Shown here: piece by piece, positions 49,508-61,216 of the stretch
Numbering within the stretch: position 1 is the stretch's first letter
Layout of the letters: the number at the start of each line of letters is the position of its first letter
Origin: Globodera rostochiensis
Lineage: Eukaryota; Nematoda; Chromadorea; Rhabditida; Heteroderidae
Direction: 5' to 3'
Assembly: GCA_018350325.1 (NCBI GenBank)
Contig: JAEVLN010000017.1
Coordinates: 620,001-684,000, forward strand
Length of the DNA stretch: 64,000 bases
The notes under the pieces: generated by a model
Databases searched by the model: none
What the model saw: only the letters and a program-made list of their open reading frames with translations
What the model was told of the DNA's origin: nothing
Program-made: the position numbers and the translations under genes

Positions 49508-50919
49508 TCAGAATGATTTTGGAGTCGACGGTAAAGACGACGATTGGCCCCCATCCTCGGGCGGCGGTTTGAACAGTCCGTCCAGCCCGTAGTTGCCCCA
49601 ATCCTCACGACCGTCGGACATCCCAGTTCCATCCACGACTGGGGCCTGTAAATTCATTTTTCAATCCAAGACATATCCGGTGGGGGCTGATCCCTTGCAT
49701 TGAGAAAATTGCTCAAAGATTATTATTTGCCAATTATTTGACGAAATCGGGGGAAGTGGTGGGCGTGGCCTTTCGTACTAATTCTTTGTCAATGACTTAA
49801 AACAATTTGGTGAAATCGGTCAGCCCGCAGCTATCGACCGTTTTCTGTTGTTGTTGTTGAAGCCATTGTTGTTGGGGTTTTACTGCTTGCCCAAGACGTC
49901 CGGAGCGGTTTGCCTCGCGCAATTGGCTATAGCTTTTCAGTGGTGAACTGTCGACGCTGCCCGTCGCCATTTGTGCGCTATCCTCGCCACTTTGAGCGTC
50001 ATACTGAAATAAGTGAATGAAAATTGAAAAAAGCCATCGGTTTATTATTCATTTCGACACTTACAAATTAGACACATTTCAATTTATATAAAACAAAAAT
50101 TCTTGCGATGCAAAAATTAGACGTTTCAAAAAGAACCTTTGCGTAGAGTCTGACGATGTGTTGTCGAAGCTCCGAACCGCATGTCGACCTTTTGAACCCG
50201 AAGGAAACGCCAAAAAGCGCAGAACTGAGAACTGTCTGAAAATTGATTGTTTAGGCTAATTTCTTAAATAAATTTAAAAGAATCACCCCAGCAGAAGCTT
50301 AAAACAGTCCCACCCTCTCCCACTACACAAAATAATGTTATATATGTTCAAAAAGAAAACGTACCAGCGGATATCCGATGACATATCGGGGCGAAGTTAT
50401 TGGAAGTTTTTGCTTGTGACGGCGCATATATTCGAGGAAGCCAATGCTAACGGCGGCCAAAGTACCTCCGTACGTAACGGCACACTAAAATTTTGGGGAT
50501 AAAAAACAAAATTAATCAAACGAAAAGGGATTAGAAACTCTTTAGAAGCAATTTTCTTGTTAAAACTTTAGTCCCCAAAAAACAAAAAGGGCGGCAAACG
50601 TGTGAGTCATTTCAGCTGCACCTATCGAATTGCAATAATAACACAAAAAAAAAATTAATTAAATTCCATAATTAATTTTGACCTTTCGGGCGCACTGTCC
50701 AATCATTTGGGCAATTTCGGTCTTCTCATCGGCGGATAAATGACTAAAATCAAAACCGGCGAATTGCGCGCGACTTTAAGGATTAGCCCACCGGAACAAC
50801 CAAATAAACTGTCGCTGGTTCAATTTGCCGGATTCGGATCCTCCAATCATTTCGGACAAAATGGACTGAAAATCTCCTTGGTTGGACCTTCCTCCGCTCT
50901 CAGTTGGATAATTGTCCAT
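49508..50919 (-). CDS. OCIA-domain protein, copy 3 (diverged 5' part)
   Basis: The ATG is at 50919. The first exon differs from the other copies (GDFQSILSEMIGGSESGKLN instead of GDFPSILSKTIPEFGKLN), and there are changes in the ECVQK exon, while the downstream exons match closely. It lacks the ~110-bp GGCGCC-type segment found in the matching intron of copies 1 and 2. Upstream DNA (beyond 51060) is unique, so this may be the ancestral locus; that is an inference. Confidence 0.72.
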
Positions 50920-51147
50920 GATAAAACTTCTTTTCTGAAAAACCTAAATAATAGATTATTAAGTTCGTATATCTACATAAATTGGTTAGAAAAAGAGTAA
51001 TGGTGTCTTTCATAAATACCATATTTTTTAATGGCTTTATGAAATTCTGAGAAGTACTCGGATTAAAATGAAAAATTAAGCATAAATTGTGTTGAGCGGG
51101 AATCAGAGAAAATTGGTACTTATACATAGTTAGGTATGTGTTATGTG

Positions 51148-51919
51148 CAGGGCTCCCAGATGAAAATTTTCAAAAACATCATTTGGCTAACAAAAAAGCA
51201 TCATTTGGGACCAAAAAGCATCATTTTTTTAAAACCTTTGTTTAACAGGTAAATAGTGAATGTGAAATGTTCAAATGCCATATTTTTGATTATCCATGAT
51301 CGATGTAAGAAGTTTTTTGTTTGAAATTAACATTTGATAAAACTCGGGGCACGAATGATCGAAATTGACTTTGATTTGGGCCAGCGATTTCACAGTCTCA
51401 ACTTTCAATGAATTGCGGACATCCGTCCATTTTGCTAAAATCATGTTTTTTTGCGCGCGATTTTCCCAAATACTTTTTTTAGTGGGGGGGGGGTCGGCGG
51501 TGCCGATAGGCGCCGCCGAGAAAATTTTTCGCATTTTTGACTCGATTTGTTAAGAGATTGCAAATAAATTTGCAGAAGATGTGATGCTTTTTTGCTTTAA
51601 AAAAAAGAGGTTTTTTTATAAAGAAAATTCCCAGTTATTTCAAACAGGAACACGCGTTTTCATTAAAAATGAAAATACACAGAAAAAAATGGAAAACATT
51701 ACGCCAAATATTCAAAATTTAATAGAAAATTTGCATTCCACCAGTGGAATTCTAAAAAAACACTTCTAAAATCCTCAAAACACCCAAAAAAACATCAAAA
51801 AGCATCAGAAGAATCCAAAAAACATCAAAAAGCATCAAAGCATCATTTTTAAATTTTAGCATCATTGACTTTCCAAAAAACATCAAAATGATGCTAAAGC
51901 ATCAAATCTGGGAGCCCTG
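51148..51919. mobile_element. hAT-type non-autonomous element, CAGGGCTCCCAGAT ends
   Basis: The left end is CAGGGCTCCCAGAT, the right end ATCTGGGAGCCCTG. Identical flanks GTTATGTG (51140-51147 and 51920-51927) form a perfect 8-bp target duplication. Subterminal regions repeat AAAAAGCATCA; the interior includes GGTCGGCGGTGCCGATAGGC, a dispersed motif. No transposase frame is visible, so mobility would need one from elsewhere. Confidence 0.88.
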
Positions 51920-51951
51920 GTTATGTGCATATGAGGCAACAAACAAAATAG

Positions 51952-52369
51952 TGTTATTTGATGCACTGATTACGAATTCGTCAATAGAAAATAAAAATTG
52001 AGAATTTAAAGCGGTTTACGGGTTTAAATTCTTAAAAATTAAGGAAAACGACTTTTAAGTAAACCAAAGCCCGATAAGGAAAATTTAGACATCAGCCAAA
52101 GTACCGCACACTCGACTACGGCGGCCAGTAGGTGGGGCGAGACTTCGGGCTCCGGAAAAGTCCTCATTTTAAAGGAATTTTGAAAAACCGGGTAAAAACT
52201 TCAGTACCAAAATGGGAAAAATTGACCATTTCAGTACTGGTCCCGGTCCCGTCCTACCCTACTTGTCGTTTTTTCCTTAATTTCAAAAATTTAAACCGTT
52301 CAAAAACCGCTTTAAATGCTCAACTTTGATTTTCTATTGACGAATTCATATTCAGCGCACCAAATAACA
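51952..52369. repeat. Long foldback element
   Basis: The left arm (TGTTATTTGATGCACTGATT, CGAATTCGTCAATAGAAAAT, AAGCGGTTT, AATTAAGGAAAACGAC) is matched inverted on the right (GTCGTTTTTTCCTTAATTT, AACCGCTTTAAATGC, ATTTTCTATTGACGAATTC, CAGCGCACCAAATAACA). The centre has CTTCAGTACCAAAATGGG-like sequence. Non-coding. Confidence 0.8.
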
Positions 52370-52719
52370 TATTTTAAAACAATTTTTAGTATAAAAATTT
52401 ATTTCAAAATGTTGACCAAAAGGGTATGGGCTTTGGCCAACTTTGACAAGCTGTATCTAGGCTTTAGCCAAATGTGCAGCTTACCCTTTTTTGTCAATTC
52501 TTCTCCATTACAAAAAAGGATCAAAATCTGCGCATTTCGGTCCCCTCAATTATTTTTTCTTTTATAAAATAAATTATGCCCAGTTGCCGACAAAACTGAA
52601 GTAATTCAAAATATTCGGCTGAAAAAAAAGATCAAGATCGTTCATAGTCCAGCTATCCGAATGTCCATCTTTCGCTCATAACAACAGACGTTTTGTCTCC
52701 CTTCCGATTCGACCGAAGT

Positions 52720-54483
52720 TTACGATGACGAGCTGGAGGGACCAACGATGTCAAACTCGTTGGCGAAGTTGGTCTTTTCCTCATCAGTCAAATTCTAAAA
52801 TGATTTTTTAAATGTGAATTTAAAAAGGCAAAAATTGTGTTCGCCAGTTGGTCTTTGATTTTTATTTTAAAATAAATATACGCTTTACATCTTCCAAACA
52901 AAGCATCTCTCGAATTTGTTCCCCCGATTTGCCCATTATGCAACGGGCACCTTCTTGGGCACCTGCAGAAACAAAATCATAAAAAATGAATTTTTCATTT
53001 TGAAAATTTCTCTAATTTAGCGATGCCTCTTTACAAATTCAGAGAATTCCTCTTCAACGGAACATGTCAATTTTATGGTTCACAATCAGCTGCTGCCCCG
53101 CGTTATCCCTCCAAGCCCAAAATTCTGGTGACGGCATTCCGAATTTTAAACTCATTAACAAATTCTGTAATGTACCCATGCCAAATCCAATCAAAACTTA
53201 CAATAGTGGTACAGCGAAGGGATGTCCAAGAAATTGGCGGCCAAAAAGTACTCCTTGGAATCCTCGAAGTCGACGTCAAAAAATTGTTTCTCCCAATCGG
53301 TAAATTTAAACCAAATGCGCTGAAAAGTTTTTTTGAAAAGAATTTCATCTTTTCTTTGACAAAACCTCTTTAGTGACCGGGTCCTCCCTCAAAATCGGGT
53401 CGGGGACGTCTAAACGGAATAAAAAAATCGGAATGGTTTCTTGTACCAGCAAAAAAGTCAGAAAATTTTTCAGTGGAAAATAATGAAAAGTGAGGAGACC
53501 AAGATAAAAAAAGAATTTGTAGTCGTGAAAATTGATTTGTTCCCGAGTGTTAGATAAGTTGTCCTTTCGCTGGACAAAAAGACTTTTCCATAAATTCCCC
53601 CCCCCCCCTCTCCAATCGCACAAAAAAATGCCATTCTTTTCAGTATTCGTTGCTTACTTACTATGATGTTCGCGCATCCATTCCAGAATTTTCTGAAAGC
53701 ATTCGCCAGTGATTTCTTCGAGCGGAAACTCGAATTCCGTCGCAGTCAATGACGACGACTGGCAGAATGCATTTTCCATGCCGAGTTCTTCCCTAATTCA
53801 AATTAAATTGGTTAAGAAATGCATTTATAAACCAAGAAATGCCCATTTTTTTGTTGCTTATTTCTGATTAAAAAACTAACCCTAAGTGAGTTCCATAAAT
53901 AATTAGAAAAATAATTGACCAAGAAAGAGGAATAGGTAGATGCGGGAATCTGAACATATGAAAAATAGGCATTTTTACCAATTACTAAAATTAACAATGT
54001 TAAAAACATGCCACATATGCATAAAATTCTTCGATTGAGCCATCAGATGCCACGGTGCCTAAAATAACAAAAAAGAAATTAAATTTGCCGGCATTTGGAA
54101 GGACGCGCCTCAACAATTTCGCCTTCAGAAGTGCGACAACGCACCAAACGTTCCATTTGCTCCTCGGTGAATTGGCGTACTAAAAAGTATTTTTAAATTT
54201 TAACATTAAAACAGTCATTGGTCCTAAACATATGACCATAAAGCAACTATAATATTCCTTCCTTAAAGCCCACGAAAACATCTTTTTGCGGCTTTTTAAA
54301 ACATATTATGCAAAAAGGAGGCAAATTTCCTTACTAATACTGAAAATTTATTTAAGTTAAAACGGAAATTGTTAAATGGGCCGAACCTTGAGGAGGCTTT
54401 TGATCTTCCCCGTCCTCCTCCGTCTCCACTTCGACCTCATCTTCCTTTTCCTGCTTTACTTCACCAACTTCGTTGTTTGACAT
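52720..54483 (-). CDS. SKP1-like protein (divergent)
   Basis: SKP1 bridges F-box proteins to CUL1 in SCF ubiquitin ligases. The ATG at 54483 starts an acidic extension (EVKQEKEDEVEVETEEDGED). Later exons: FTEEQMERLVRCRTSEGE (54.11-54.18), SLTATEFEFPLEEITGECF with ILEWMREHH (53.66-53.79, the SKP1 LPNV..ILxxxIEWxxxH region), WEKQFFDVD and EYFLAANFLDIPSLYHYC (53.19-53.31, the family's LILAANYLDIxxL), then IMGKSGEQIREML and NLTDEEKTNFANEFDI. It ends in polyserine rather than the usual ENxWCxxK tail that helps hold F-box proteins. Nematodes have expanded SKP1 families, and this is a divergent member. Confidence 0.85.
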
Positions 54484-56015
54484 TTCCAAATGCGAATAAC
54501 AAGAAAGAGAAAACAATAACAAAAGCTAAAAAAGGTAGGAAATATAAAAAATCAATGGACTTGAAATGTTTTGAATTAAAACTGATTGAATATTTTGAAT
54601 TTCTTTTGGATCGCCTTCTTCATTTTACAATCCGCTTTGCTCTGCTATTCACCATTTGATTTGGACGGGCTTTAGTATACAAAGGAGTGGGCGGGCAGGG
54701 GATGGGGTGGGGGAGGTTGGGGCGGGGGGGGGGGAGGTTGATGTTTTTGAATTACCCCCGCGGGTATATTCATTGTTCTCCGTACATCATCCCCATTGCA
54801 GAAGATTAGTTTGGGACCAATGAAAGAAACATTCAAAATGTGACAAAACTCCATCATCCATTCACTTAAAGCAGAGGAGAATGCTTTTCGCCGACAGCTG
54901 CCAAATTTTGAATGTTCCTTTATCAAAATTTGTATCCATGGGCATGCCTGTCCAAAATTTGGGGATTTTTCTATTTTGAAAATTTTCCAACAGACTGAAA
55001 ACTGATGGAATATGCTAACTTATTATCCAGGGACGTAGCCAGGGGGGGGGAGCACGGGGGAAATCCCGCCCCCCCCCCAAAAAATGAAATTTGATTAAAA
55101 AAAAACCATAGGGGGACCCTAAATAGAGTCAAAAATTTAAATTTTTCTCGCCGGCTATCGGCACCCCGACTACCCCCCCCCCTCCAGTAAAGCAGAATCG
55201 CTTTTTGAAAATTTCTTAACAAAAATGAAAATCACCCCTAAAATTTGAACATTTTTTGGCAAATTGCATAACAAAAATGCAATAAAACGGAAAAATACAC
55301 CCTAAGAATCGACTTTTTCCTCCCCCCCTCCCCCCAAAATTTTCTGGTTAAGTCTTATCGATATTATATAATAAAAATAAGACGGATTTACTGTTGGAGA
55401 TGGGACGGAGGACTGGTGAGGAATTTACTGCCTCCCAGATTAAACAGAGGACTGGAAATGCCTACCGCAATCGATGTCATGTATGAATTGGGTCAAGGGT
55501 CGGCGAAAGAATGGCATTCAACTTTTTATACAAGTACATACGATCATTTATGTTTGCGTAGAGGTTAGCTCAGGGCTCTCCATGGACGGCAAAAAAGGAA
55601 TGAATTGCTGGTAAAATCAAAAATTATTGTTTTGAATATCTAAAGTTAAATCGAAATTGATATATATTGAGCATAACAAGTGATTTTTATCAGATTTTGT
55701 CAATAAATAAATTTTATAATGAAAATTAAATATTGTTAAGAAAAGTCCAATTTACTTAATTGAACGGTCTAAAATGAATAATTATTTGTGTAAATGTTTT
55801 AAATTATTTTTATGCTTAAAAATTTTCAAAAAATTTACTAAAAAAGGGAAGATTTAAATGTAAAAAATAAAAATGATATCTTGTGTGAGGCTTAGAACAT
55901 TAGACCCAATAGAACTACCCTAAAAGTCTAACCACCCAGCTGCAGTTAAAAAGCTACGGAAAGTGCCGTTTATTTGGGTAAAATGTTTTCGTCGAATCAT
56001 ATACTAATCGACTCC
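54484..56015. other. Intergenic, repeat-rich
   Basis: A poly(G)-rich purine stretch lies at 54690-54745. 55030-55340 holds a dispersed repeat with CTATCGGCACC, poly(C) and CACCCTAAGAATCGAC, related to 9.0 and 40.5 kb. AT-rich sequence follows; no gene seen. Confidence 0.5.
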
Positions 56016-56019
56016 TCTC

Positions 56020-56095
56020 CCATAGAGGAATTCGAACAAAACTGTTTTCTATGCAATACAATGTTTTAACACCACTAGGCCACACCAGTTCGGGA
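56020..56095 (-). other. tRNA-like sequence (SINE or tRNA relic)
   Basis: On the minus strand, TGGCCTAGTGGTG matches the A box well, and TGTTCGAATTCC about 40 nt later resembles the B box. An anticodon-like loop TTGCATA lies between them. The stems do not pair well enough for a working tRNA. Confidence 0.4.
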
Positions 56096-56151
56096 GTATA
56101 AATTGGTTAAAATCCGGGTTTAGAACTTCGCTCGTTCCTTTTTTTATCTGA

Positions 56152-58203
56152 TCAAAATTCCCGAAAAGTCGATTCTTCGGAAAACACACTTTTGCTCGTT
56201 GTTTCGTCCTTCGGCTTTTTCGGGGTTTGGGTTCCTTTGGCGTCCATCGGTGCCGCCGGTGGCACATGGATTTGTTCCTTTTTGTCCTCCTCCTCTTTCT
56301 CCTCCGCCTCCTTTTCTTCCTCCTCTTCTTCTTCCACCACTTTTTCACAGATTTTGGCTTTAAGTCGCCCGACCAATGCTTTGTTTAATTGGGCAAAGTC
56401 TTCAACTGTGTACACATTTGCTGGACCATCGGCAACCTTAGAAATGAGTAAATTTAAAAATATTTCTTAGGCTAAAAAAACGCACCAAAAACATCTGAAT
56501 ATTATCTTTATTAAATTTTTTCTATCACATAGAGAACGTTATTGGGGCTCCTCGACCGGAATCGGATAGGATAAGAGGGTTTATTGTAATCCGGAATCAC
56601 TTTTTGATCCCGACTCAACGACAAATGTCAATTTTGGTAATCAACGACAAATGTTAAACAATTAAAATCTCAATTAATTTAATTACTCTTGTAAAATGAT
56701 TGGATTACCAACTCAAGCTGTTCTTGGACAATGCCGGACCCCACACCGACCACAACAATTTGCACATTATCATTGCGCAAAGCTTTTGCTTAAACGAATT
56801 GTGGTTGATTTCGCTTCCGGTCCGAAGGTCGAAGGTTTTATAACTTTCTTCAAACTAACTCGATTAGGTCGAACATAATACCAAATGAAAGCTTGCGACG
56901 AGTTAGCGTTATCATTAAGCTAAAGATTTGCGCTTGGACAATGCTTAAAAAGTTATGACCAAAGAAACTCCAAGAGTGGCCATTTTTAGAGGTTTATGGC
57001 CATAACTTTTTCATAATTAATAGATCGCTTGCTTCTTCTCATCGAGAGCTTTCATTTGGTATAATGTTTGACCAAGTTAGGTTAGGTTACAGAAAGTTAT
57101 AAAGCTTTCGATCTTCGGACCGGTAGCCGTTGATTTTTAGAGAATTTTTTCCAACCCGGGGAAGCCACATCGTCCTCTGATGCCCCGTCAGTGACCACAA
57201 CCACCGCTTTGTTGACAGTTATCGGCGGCTCTTTTCTGCTGGACGCATTCATCACCCTTTTCAAGGTGTAATCGAGTGCTCGGCCGAGCCGAGTCCCTCC
57301 GTTCATATAGCAAACTATCGAAATGGCCTCTTCGAGCTGAATTTTAAATTTCAACTTTTCCGATTTAGTGAAGTGTCGATCGTTCCATCAGTTATTAATT
57401 TTGGTAGCAAATTAGAATGTTTTTGGTTTGGTAGCGTCCAAATTCGCTGATTTGTGAGTATGAAATTCATTGTTGTGGGCACTTCAAATTATCGGATACC
57501 CTTTCTGGGTTGAAATAGTCGGTCAGGCCAAACTCAGTCCGGCAATAGCCGGAGAATTGGACCAATGCCAAATGGTTGCCACTCCGGGTCACGCCCATTT
57601 GTTTGGCAAATTCGCGGCAGAACGGCAGCATTTGTCCCTTAAATACTGTCCCCGTAATTGACGAAGATCCGTCCAACAAAAGTACAACGTCCATCGGAGG
57701 AGCTTAATCATTAAAATTAAATAAACTTTTTTAAATAATAAGAATTTGTTTTAATAATCAAATAACTTATTTAAGATTTTACGGGGCAATGCGCCCTCTT
57801 CGGCTTCTTCTCGGAAGCTCCTCTCGGGCCGAGGCTTCTTCGACTCAACTTTTCTTTTTCTTTTTGGCTCCGCTTTCTCCACCGCTTTTGTCTCCGTCTC
57901 TCCGACATTTGCCGCGTCCTCGTCCCCATTTTCATCGCATTCCCTCGAATTGCGTACAGTCTTTGTGGCATTCAATGAATTGCGTTTCATTGTGCTGACG
58001 AATCCTTTCGGCTGACCACCGCCCGTTTTGCCGTCATTTTCTGTGCTAATGAGCGAAATGTGACGTCGAACAGTTTCTTCCGACTTCGATTTTGAACTGC
58101 TGCTGCTGAACAGGAGAGACGATTGTTCGCGCGGGATGGGCTCCGAGAGCAGAGAAAACTTTTTTTGCTTTGGTAGTTGACCGCGGAGATTGTCAGAAAA
58201 CAT
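56152..58203 (-). CDS. von Willebrand factor A domain protein with acidic tail
   Basis: Exon 1 (57783-58203) is a basic, Ser-rich region with nuclear-type basic runs (KRKRKVESKKPRP); no signal peptide is seen. Exon 2 (57500-57702) joins in phase and starts the A domain: MDVVLLLDGSSSITG, the DxSxS of the metal site, then HLALVQFSGYCRTEFGL. Exon 3 (to 57336) has YMNGGTRLGRAL, the metal-site Thr, and AVVVVTDGASEDDV, the metal-site Asp, so the MIDAS site is complete. Exon 4 (56.70-56.79) has IVVVGVGSGI; exon 5 (56152 up to ~56440) has VYTVEDFAQLNKALVGRLK, then a long Glu/Lys run and TPKKPKDETTSKS. A large intron between exons 3 and 4 carries a foldback element. The role is probably adhesive or scaffolding; the partner is unknown. 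Confidence 0.8.
56815..57115. repeat. Foldback element in the vWA gene intron
   Basis: Arms: TTTATAACTTTCTTC / AGAAAGTTATAAAGC, ATAATACCAAATGAAAGCT / AGCTTTCATTTGGTATAAT and AAAAAGTTATGACC / GGCCATAACTTTTT, plus GGTCCGAAGGTCGAA / TTCGATCTTCGGACC at the ends. Same family as 19.65-19.95 kb. Confidence 0.82.
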
Positions 58204-58223
58204 ATGTATCCGATACCAATCAA

Positions 58224-59134
58224 AGAAAAAATAGAAAAATTTATTTGACGAATTTTGATTAAATCAAAAATTAGGACAGATCATTTTAGGGCAGAAAATT
58301 CAAAACAATTAATTTGTAAAGAAAGATAAAATCCGAAGAGCAAAAAAGAAAGCATTTAATCACAGGAAATAAAATGCAAGAATGCGGCCCATGTCATCTG
58401 TTGTTTATCTTTGTTAGTGAAGCGGAACAGAGAAAGATCAAACAAACCCAGCAAATTCACACGTTGAAGCGGAGAAGTGGCAATTGGCAGTTTAATGTCA
58501 GAGGTAAATGATTGGGGCGGGGGGGGGGGGTGGTGGTGCCGAGAACTAATTTTTTACCATTTTTTCTCTAAGTTTATAAGAATTGGCCAAGAAAAATTTC
58601 GGTAGTGTATAAATTTTCTAAAGGGAATATTGCTGGTTGTCAGGTTATTCAAGGTGAGCGTCATTAAAATGAGCGGGTACAGTAACAACAACCTCATATA
58701 TTTCTTGGCTAGGTAATCTTTTTTTAAGAATTTTTTTCATTTCCTCCAATTTAAGCAGAGATTTGATTTTGTTTTTTAAATGAATTCCAGGAGTCGCCGG
58801 GTTTTTTTGAATTTTTTAATTTTTGTTAAGGAATTGGTCGGGAATGCAGATTTTTTGAGAATTCTATTCACTTTCTTTTTCCCCAAATGATTCTTCTCAT
58901 TTACAGGCTTTTGAATGACATCTTGTTTATTTAAAATAAATTGTTTTTCTTCCACACTTTCCCTTTTTTTGTTTAAATATTAATTTTATGCAAACGCCAT
59001 AAAAGTTGTAAAAATTTCAGCCCGGGGCGATTCAGTATGAGTGCTTAAAAAATCAAAAAAATGGGTGGCTTTATAATTGGAACACACTTTAATGATAAAT
59101 GTGCTGTGAAATTATTTTCCCAACTATTTTTTCA
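58224..59134. other. Intergenic between divergent genes
   Basis: Poly(G) at 58518-58531 and several weak exon-like frames without family features. It contains the 5' regions of both flanking genes. Confidence 0.45.
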
Positions 59135-59144
59135 GCAGTTTTCG

Positions 59145-61216
59145 ATGTTTAATTATTTGTTGGGACTTTTAAATGCACATATCAATGCGTTGCTGACACT
59201 TTTAATGGTCTATTTGATTGGTCTCTGTTATGCCGTTCTGGAATTTTATACTGATTATAGTGAAAAACAGAAATTTATGTCTAAGAATAAGCTGTTCCGA
59301 TCGAAAATGGAAGAATGGAGGAAAAGTTCGTCGATGTTGAAGAATGATTTCGAATTCGCAGTCGAAGAAAATGAAGGGCAGCAGAACAATTACACATTGA
59401 CCGCAGTTTTGACAGGGGCCGACGGCACAATTGGCTGTGAGGCGAGTGGTTTTCAGAAATGAAACAATTTTAGGGTTAGAGTCCACGTTGAAAATGGTAT
59501 TATTTACCCAACTCGCTCTACCTTTTCCAAGCTTATTTCCTGAACTTTTTTCAAAAACTAAATCAAAGATTTTTATATTATTCGAAAGCTTCAATTAGTA
59601 GAAGCTATCAGCACGCAAAAGCTAAGCGATTGGACAAACCTCGAAAAGTTATGGCTAACGAAATCATTTCAGTTTACTGTCCACAAGAGATTGGTCCAAT
59701 CGCTTAGCTTTTGGTAGGGGTGTAGCGAGTTGGGTGTTGTCCGTTGAAAATTCCAAATATTCTTACAGATACTGGATTATTTGTTGTCACTGGAGTTTTA
59801 TGTGTTCGTCATCGGGATGAGAGCGCCTCACTTTGACTCAGACCAAATGCATTTCATTAAATGCGATTTGAGTGATAGAAATCAGGTGATTAGGGTTGGC
59901 GCTTTGTAAAATTCCATCAGCATGCTTTTAATCGGTTTTTCAGGTTTTTGAAGCGGTTGAATGCGTTTTGCTCTGCGCCTCTCACATCGACCTTTTGGTG
60001 TTGAACGCGGCAATGATGCTGTGCCCAAATGCAGGTAATTATTGTCCAATCGTTTAGCCATCTTAAATTGAAAGTAAATACATTTTCCCGTGTTTTGAGC
60101 CCTTTTCAGATTGAGGGCATCCCCTTCAAAATTTAAACATTAAATTCCTTAGGCTTTTTTTTGTTTCTCTAACGAATCATTCTTTTTGGTTGGCTACCCT
60201 TTCGATTCGATTGCTTTGGTCAGACAATCATTGAGCCCCATCTCGCGGTGAATGTGCTGGCCAACGCGCAACTTTTTGCTTCCTTTGCCCATCGGTTGGA
60301 GGACAGTCGAATTCGTTCGCCCCGTGCCGTTTTCGTCTCCTCGTGCACTGCACATGCCGGTGACTTGTCACTGCTTTTGCAAGACGAAGGTCTCCGATTT
60401 TTTAATAAAAAGGTCTTCAAACACAAATAAGGGGGAAATTGCTCCACTCAGAATCATTAAGTGAAATTGGAAAACTTTCCAAAAAAGGGCAAAAAATTTC
60501 TTCAGTTTTGGAACAATTTTCTTAACAAAAGTCTTTCACCTCTTTCCGTTTCTGCATTTTTGCGCGTTACTGTCATCGGATCAAAATAAAATTTGCCCGA
60601 AAGTTGTTTCTTTTTTCAAACTTTTTGCTCGTCAAAATGATAACAACCATTCCCCCAAATATTTTAGAGAAATTTTGGTGCCATCGCATCAACGGCTACA
60701 AAGCTTATGCCGATTCCAAACTGTTACTTAGCGTCTACGTCAAATATTTGAACGGAATTTTGAAGTTTTTTTTCCTCTTTTTTTAAATAAAAAATTGGAG
60801 TTTTTTAAGGTATCGACAAAGCAAAATCGCGGTTGTCAGTGTTCACCCGGGCGTTGTGCCTGGAAAATTGTACAGAAATGTGTTTGCGCCATTCCGTCTG
60901 GTGCTCAACGTGTTTTTGAGACCATTTTTGAGGTTTGTGATGGGTCACGAAACTTATTCAAAAAAACATTCATTTTATTTGTTTCTGATAAAAAAACTCC
61001 CTAATTAGGTCACCGTTGTTGGCCGCCACTCGCGTGTTGGACGTGGCCTTTGCCGACGACCTTTTGGAAGGCTCTTATTACGAGAATGGCCGCGTCACTG
61101 CCTTAAAACGTATGGATGACGCTGAATTCGTTTGGTCAGTCGGAACATCCGTCAGAGAAATGATTGTGGACAGCAATGACAACTCTTTTAACACCAAAAA
61201 CAGAATTTCCACATAA
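59145..61216 (+). CDS. Membrane short-chain dehydrogenase/reductase (DHRSX-like)
   Basis: The ATG at 59145 lies 10 nt after a T-rich CAG, consistent with trans-splicing or a 5' intron. The N-terminus has a membrane segment (LLTLLMVYLIGLCYAVLEF). SDR motifs follow: TGADGTIG (NAD(P)-binding TGxxxGIG-like; the middle Gly differs), FIKCDLSDRN, LLVLNAAM (the NNAG position), FVSSCTAHAG (active-site Ser), NGYKAYADSK (catalytic YxxxK) and VVSVHPGVVPGKLY (PG motif). Exon 1 ends GAG followed by GCGAGT, read as a GC-AG intron, then ILDYLLSLEFYVFVIG. Intron 1 holds a foldback repeat. The donor after exon 3 (60034 or ~60049) is ambiguous in phase. It ends at 61216. The substrate cannot be told from sequence; lipid-type substrates are usual for membrane SDRs. 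Confidence 0.88.
59565..59725. repeat. Foldback remnant in SDR intron 1
   Basis: TATTCGAAAGCTTCAATTAG, TAGAAGCTATCA and GCTAAGCGATTGGAC return partly inverted (GTCCAATCGCTTAGCTTTTG). Same family as 2.5-2.95 kb. Confidence 0.7.

Larger units (their letters stand above)
41413..51060. repeat. Tandem triplication, ~3.8 kb unit
   Basis: Units begin at about 41413, 45228 and 49021 (spacing ~3815 and ~3797), each starting TTGGCCGATGAGTACGGATT. Units 1 and 2 look about 99% identical over their length. Unit 3 matches closely to ~50035, differs between ~50040 and 50150, is similar again from ~50340 to ~51060, then ends. Each unit carries the last BTB exon (+) and an OCIA-domain gene (-). Confidence 0.92.
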
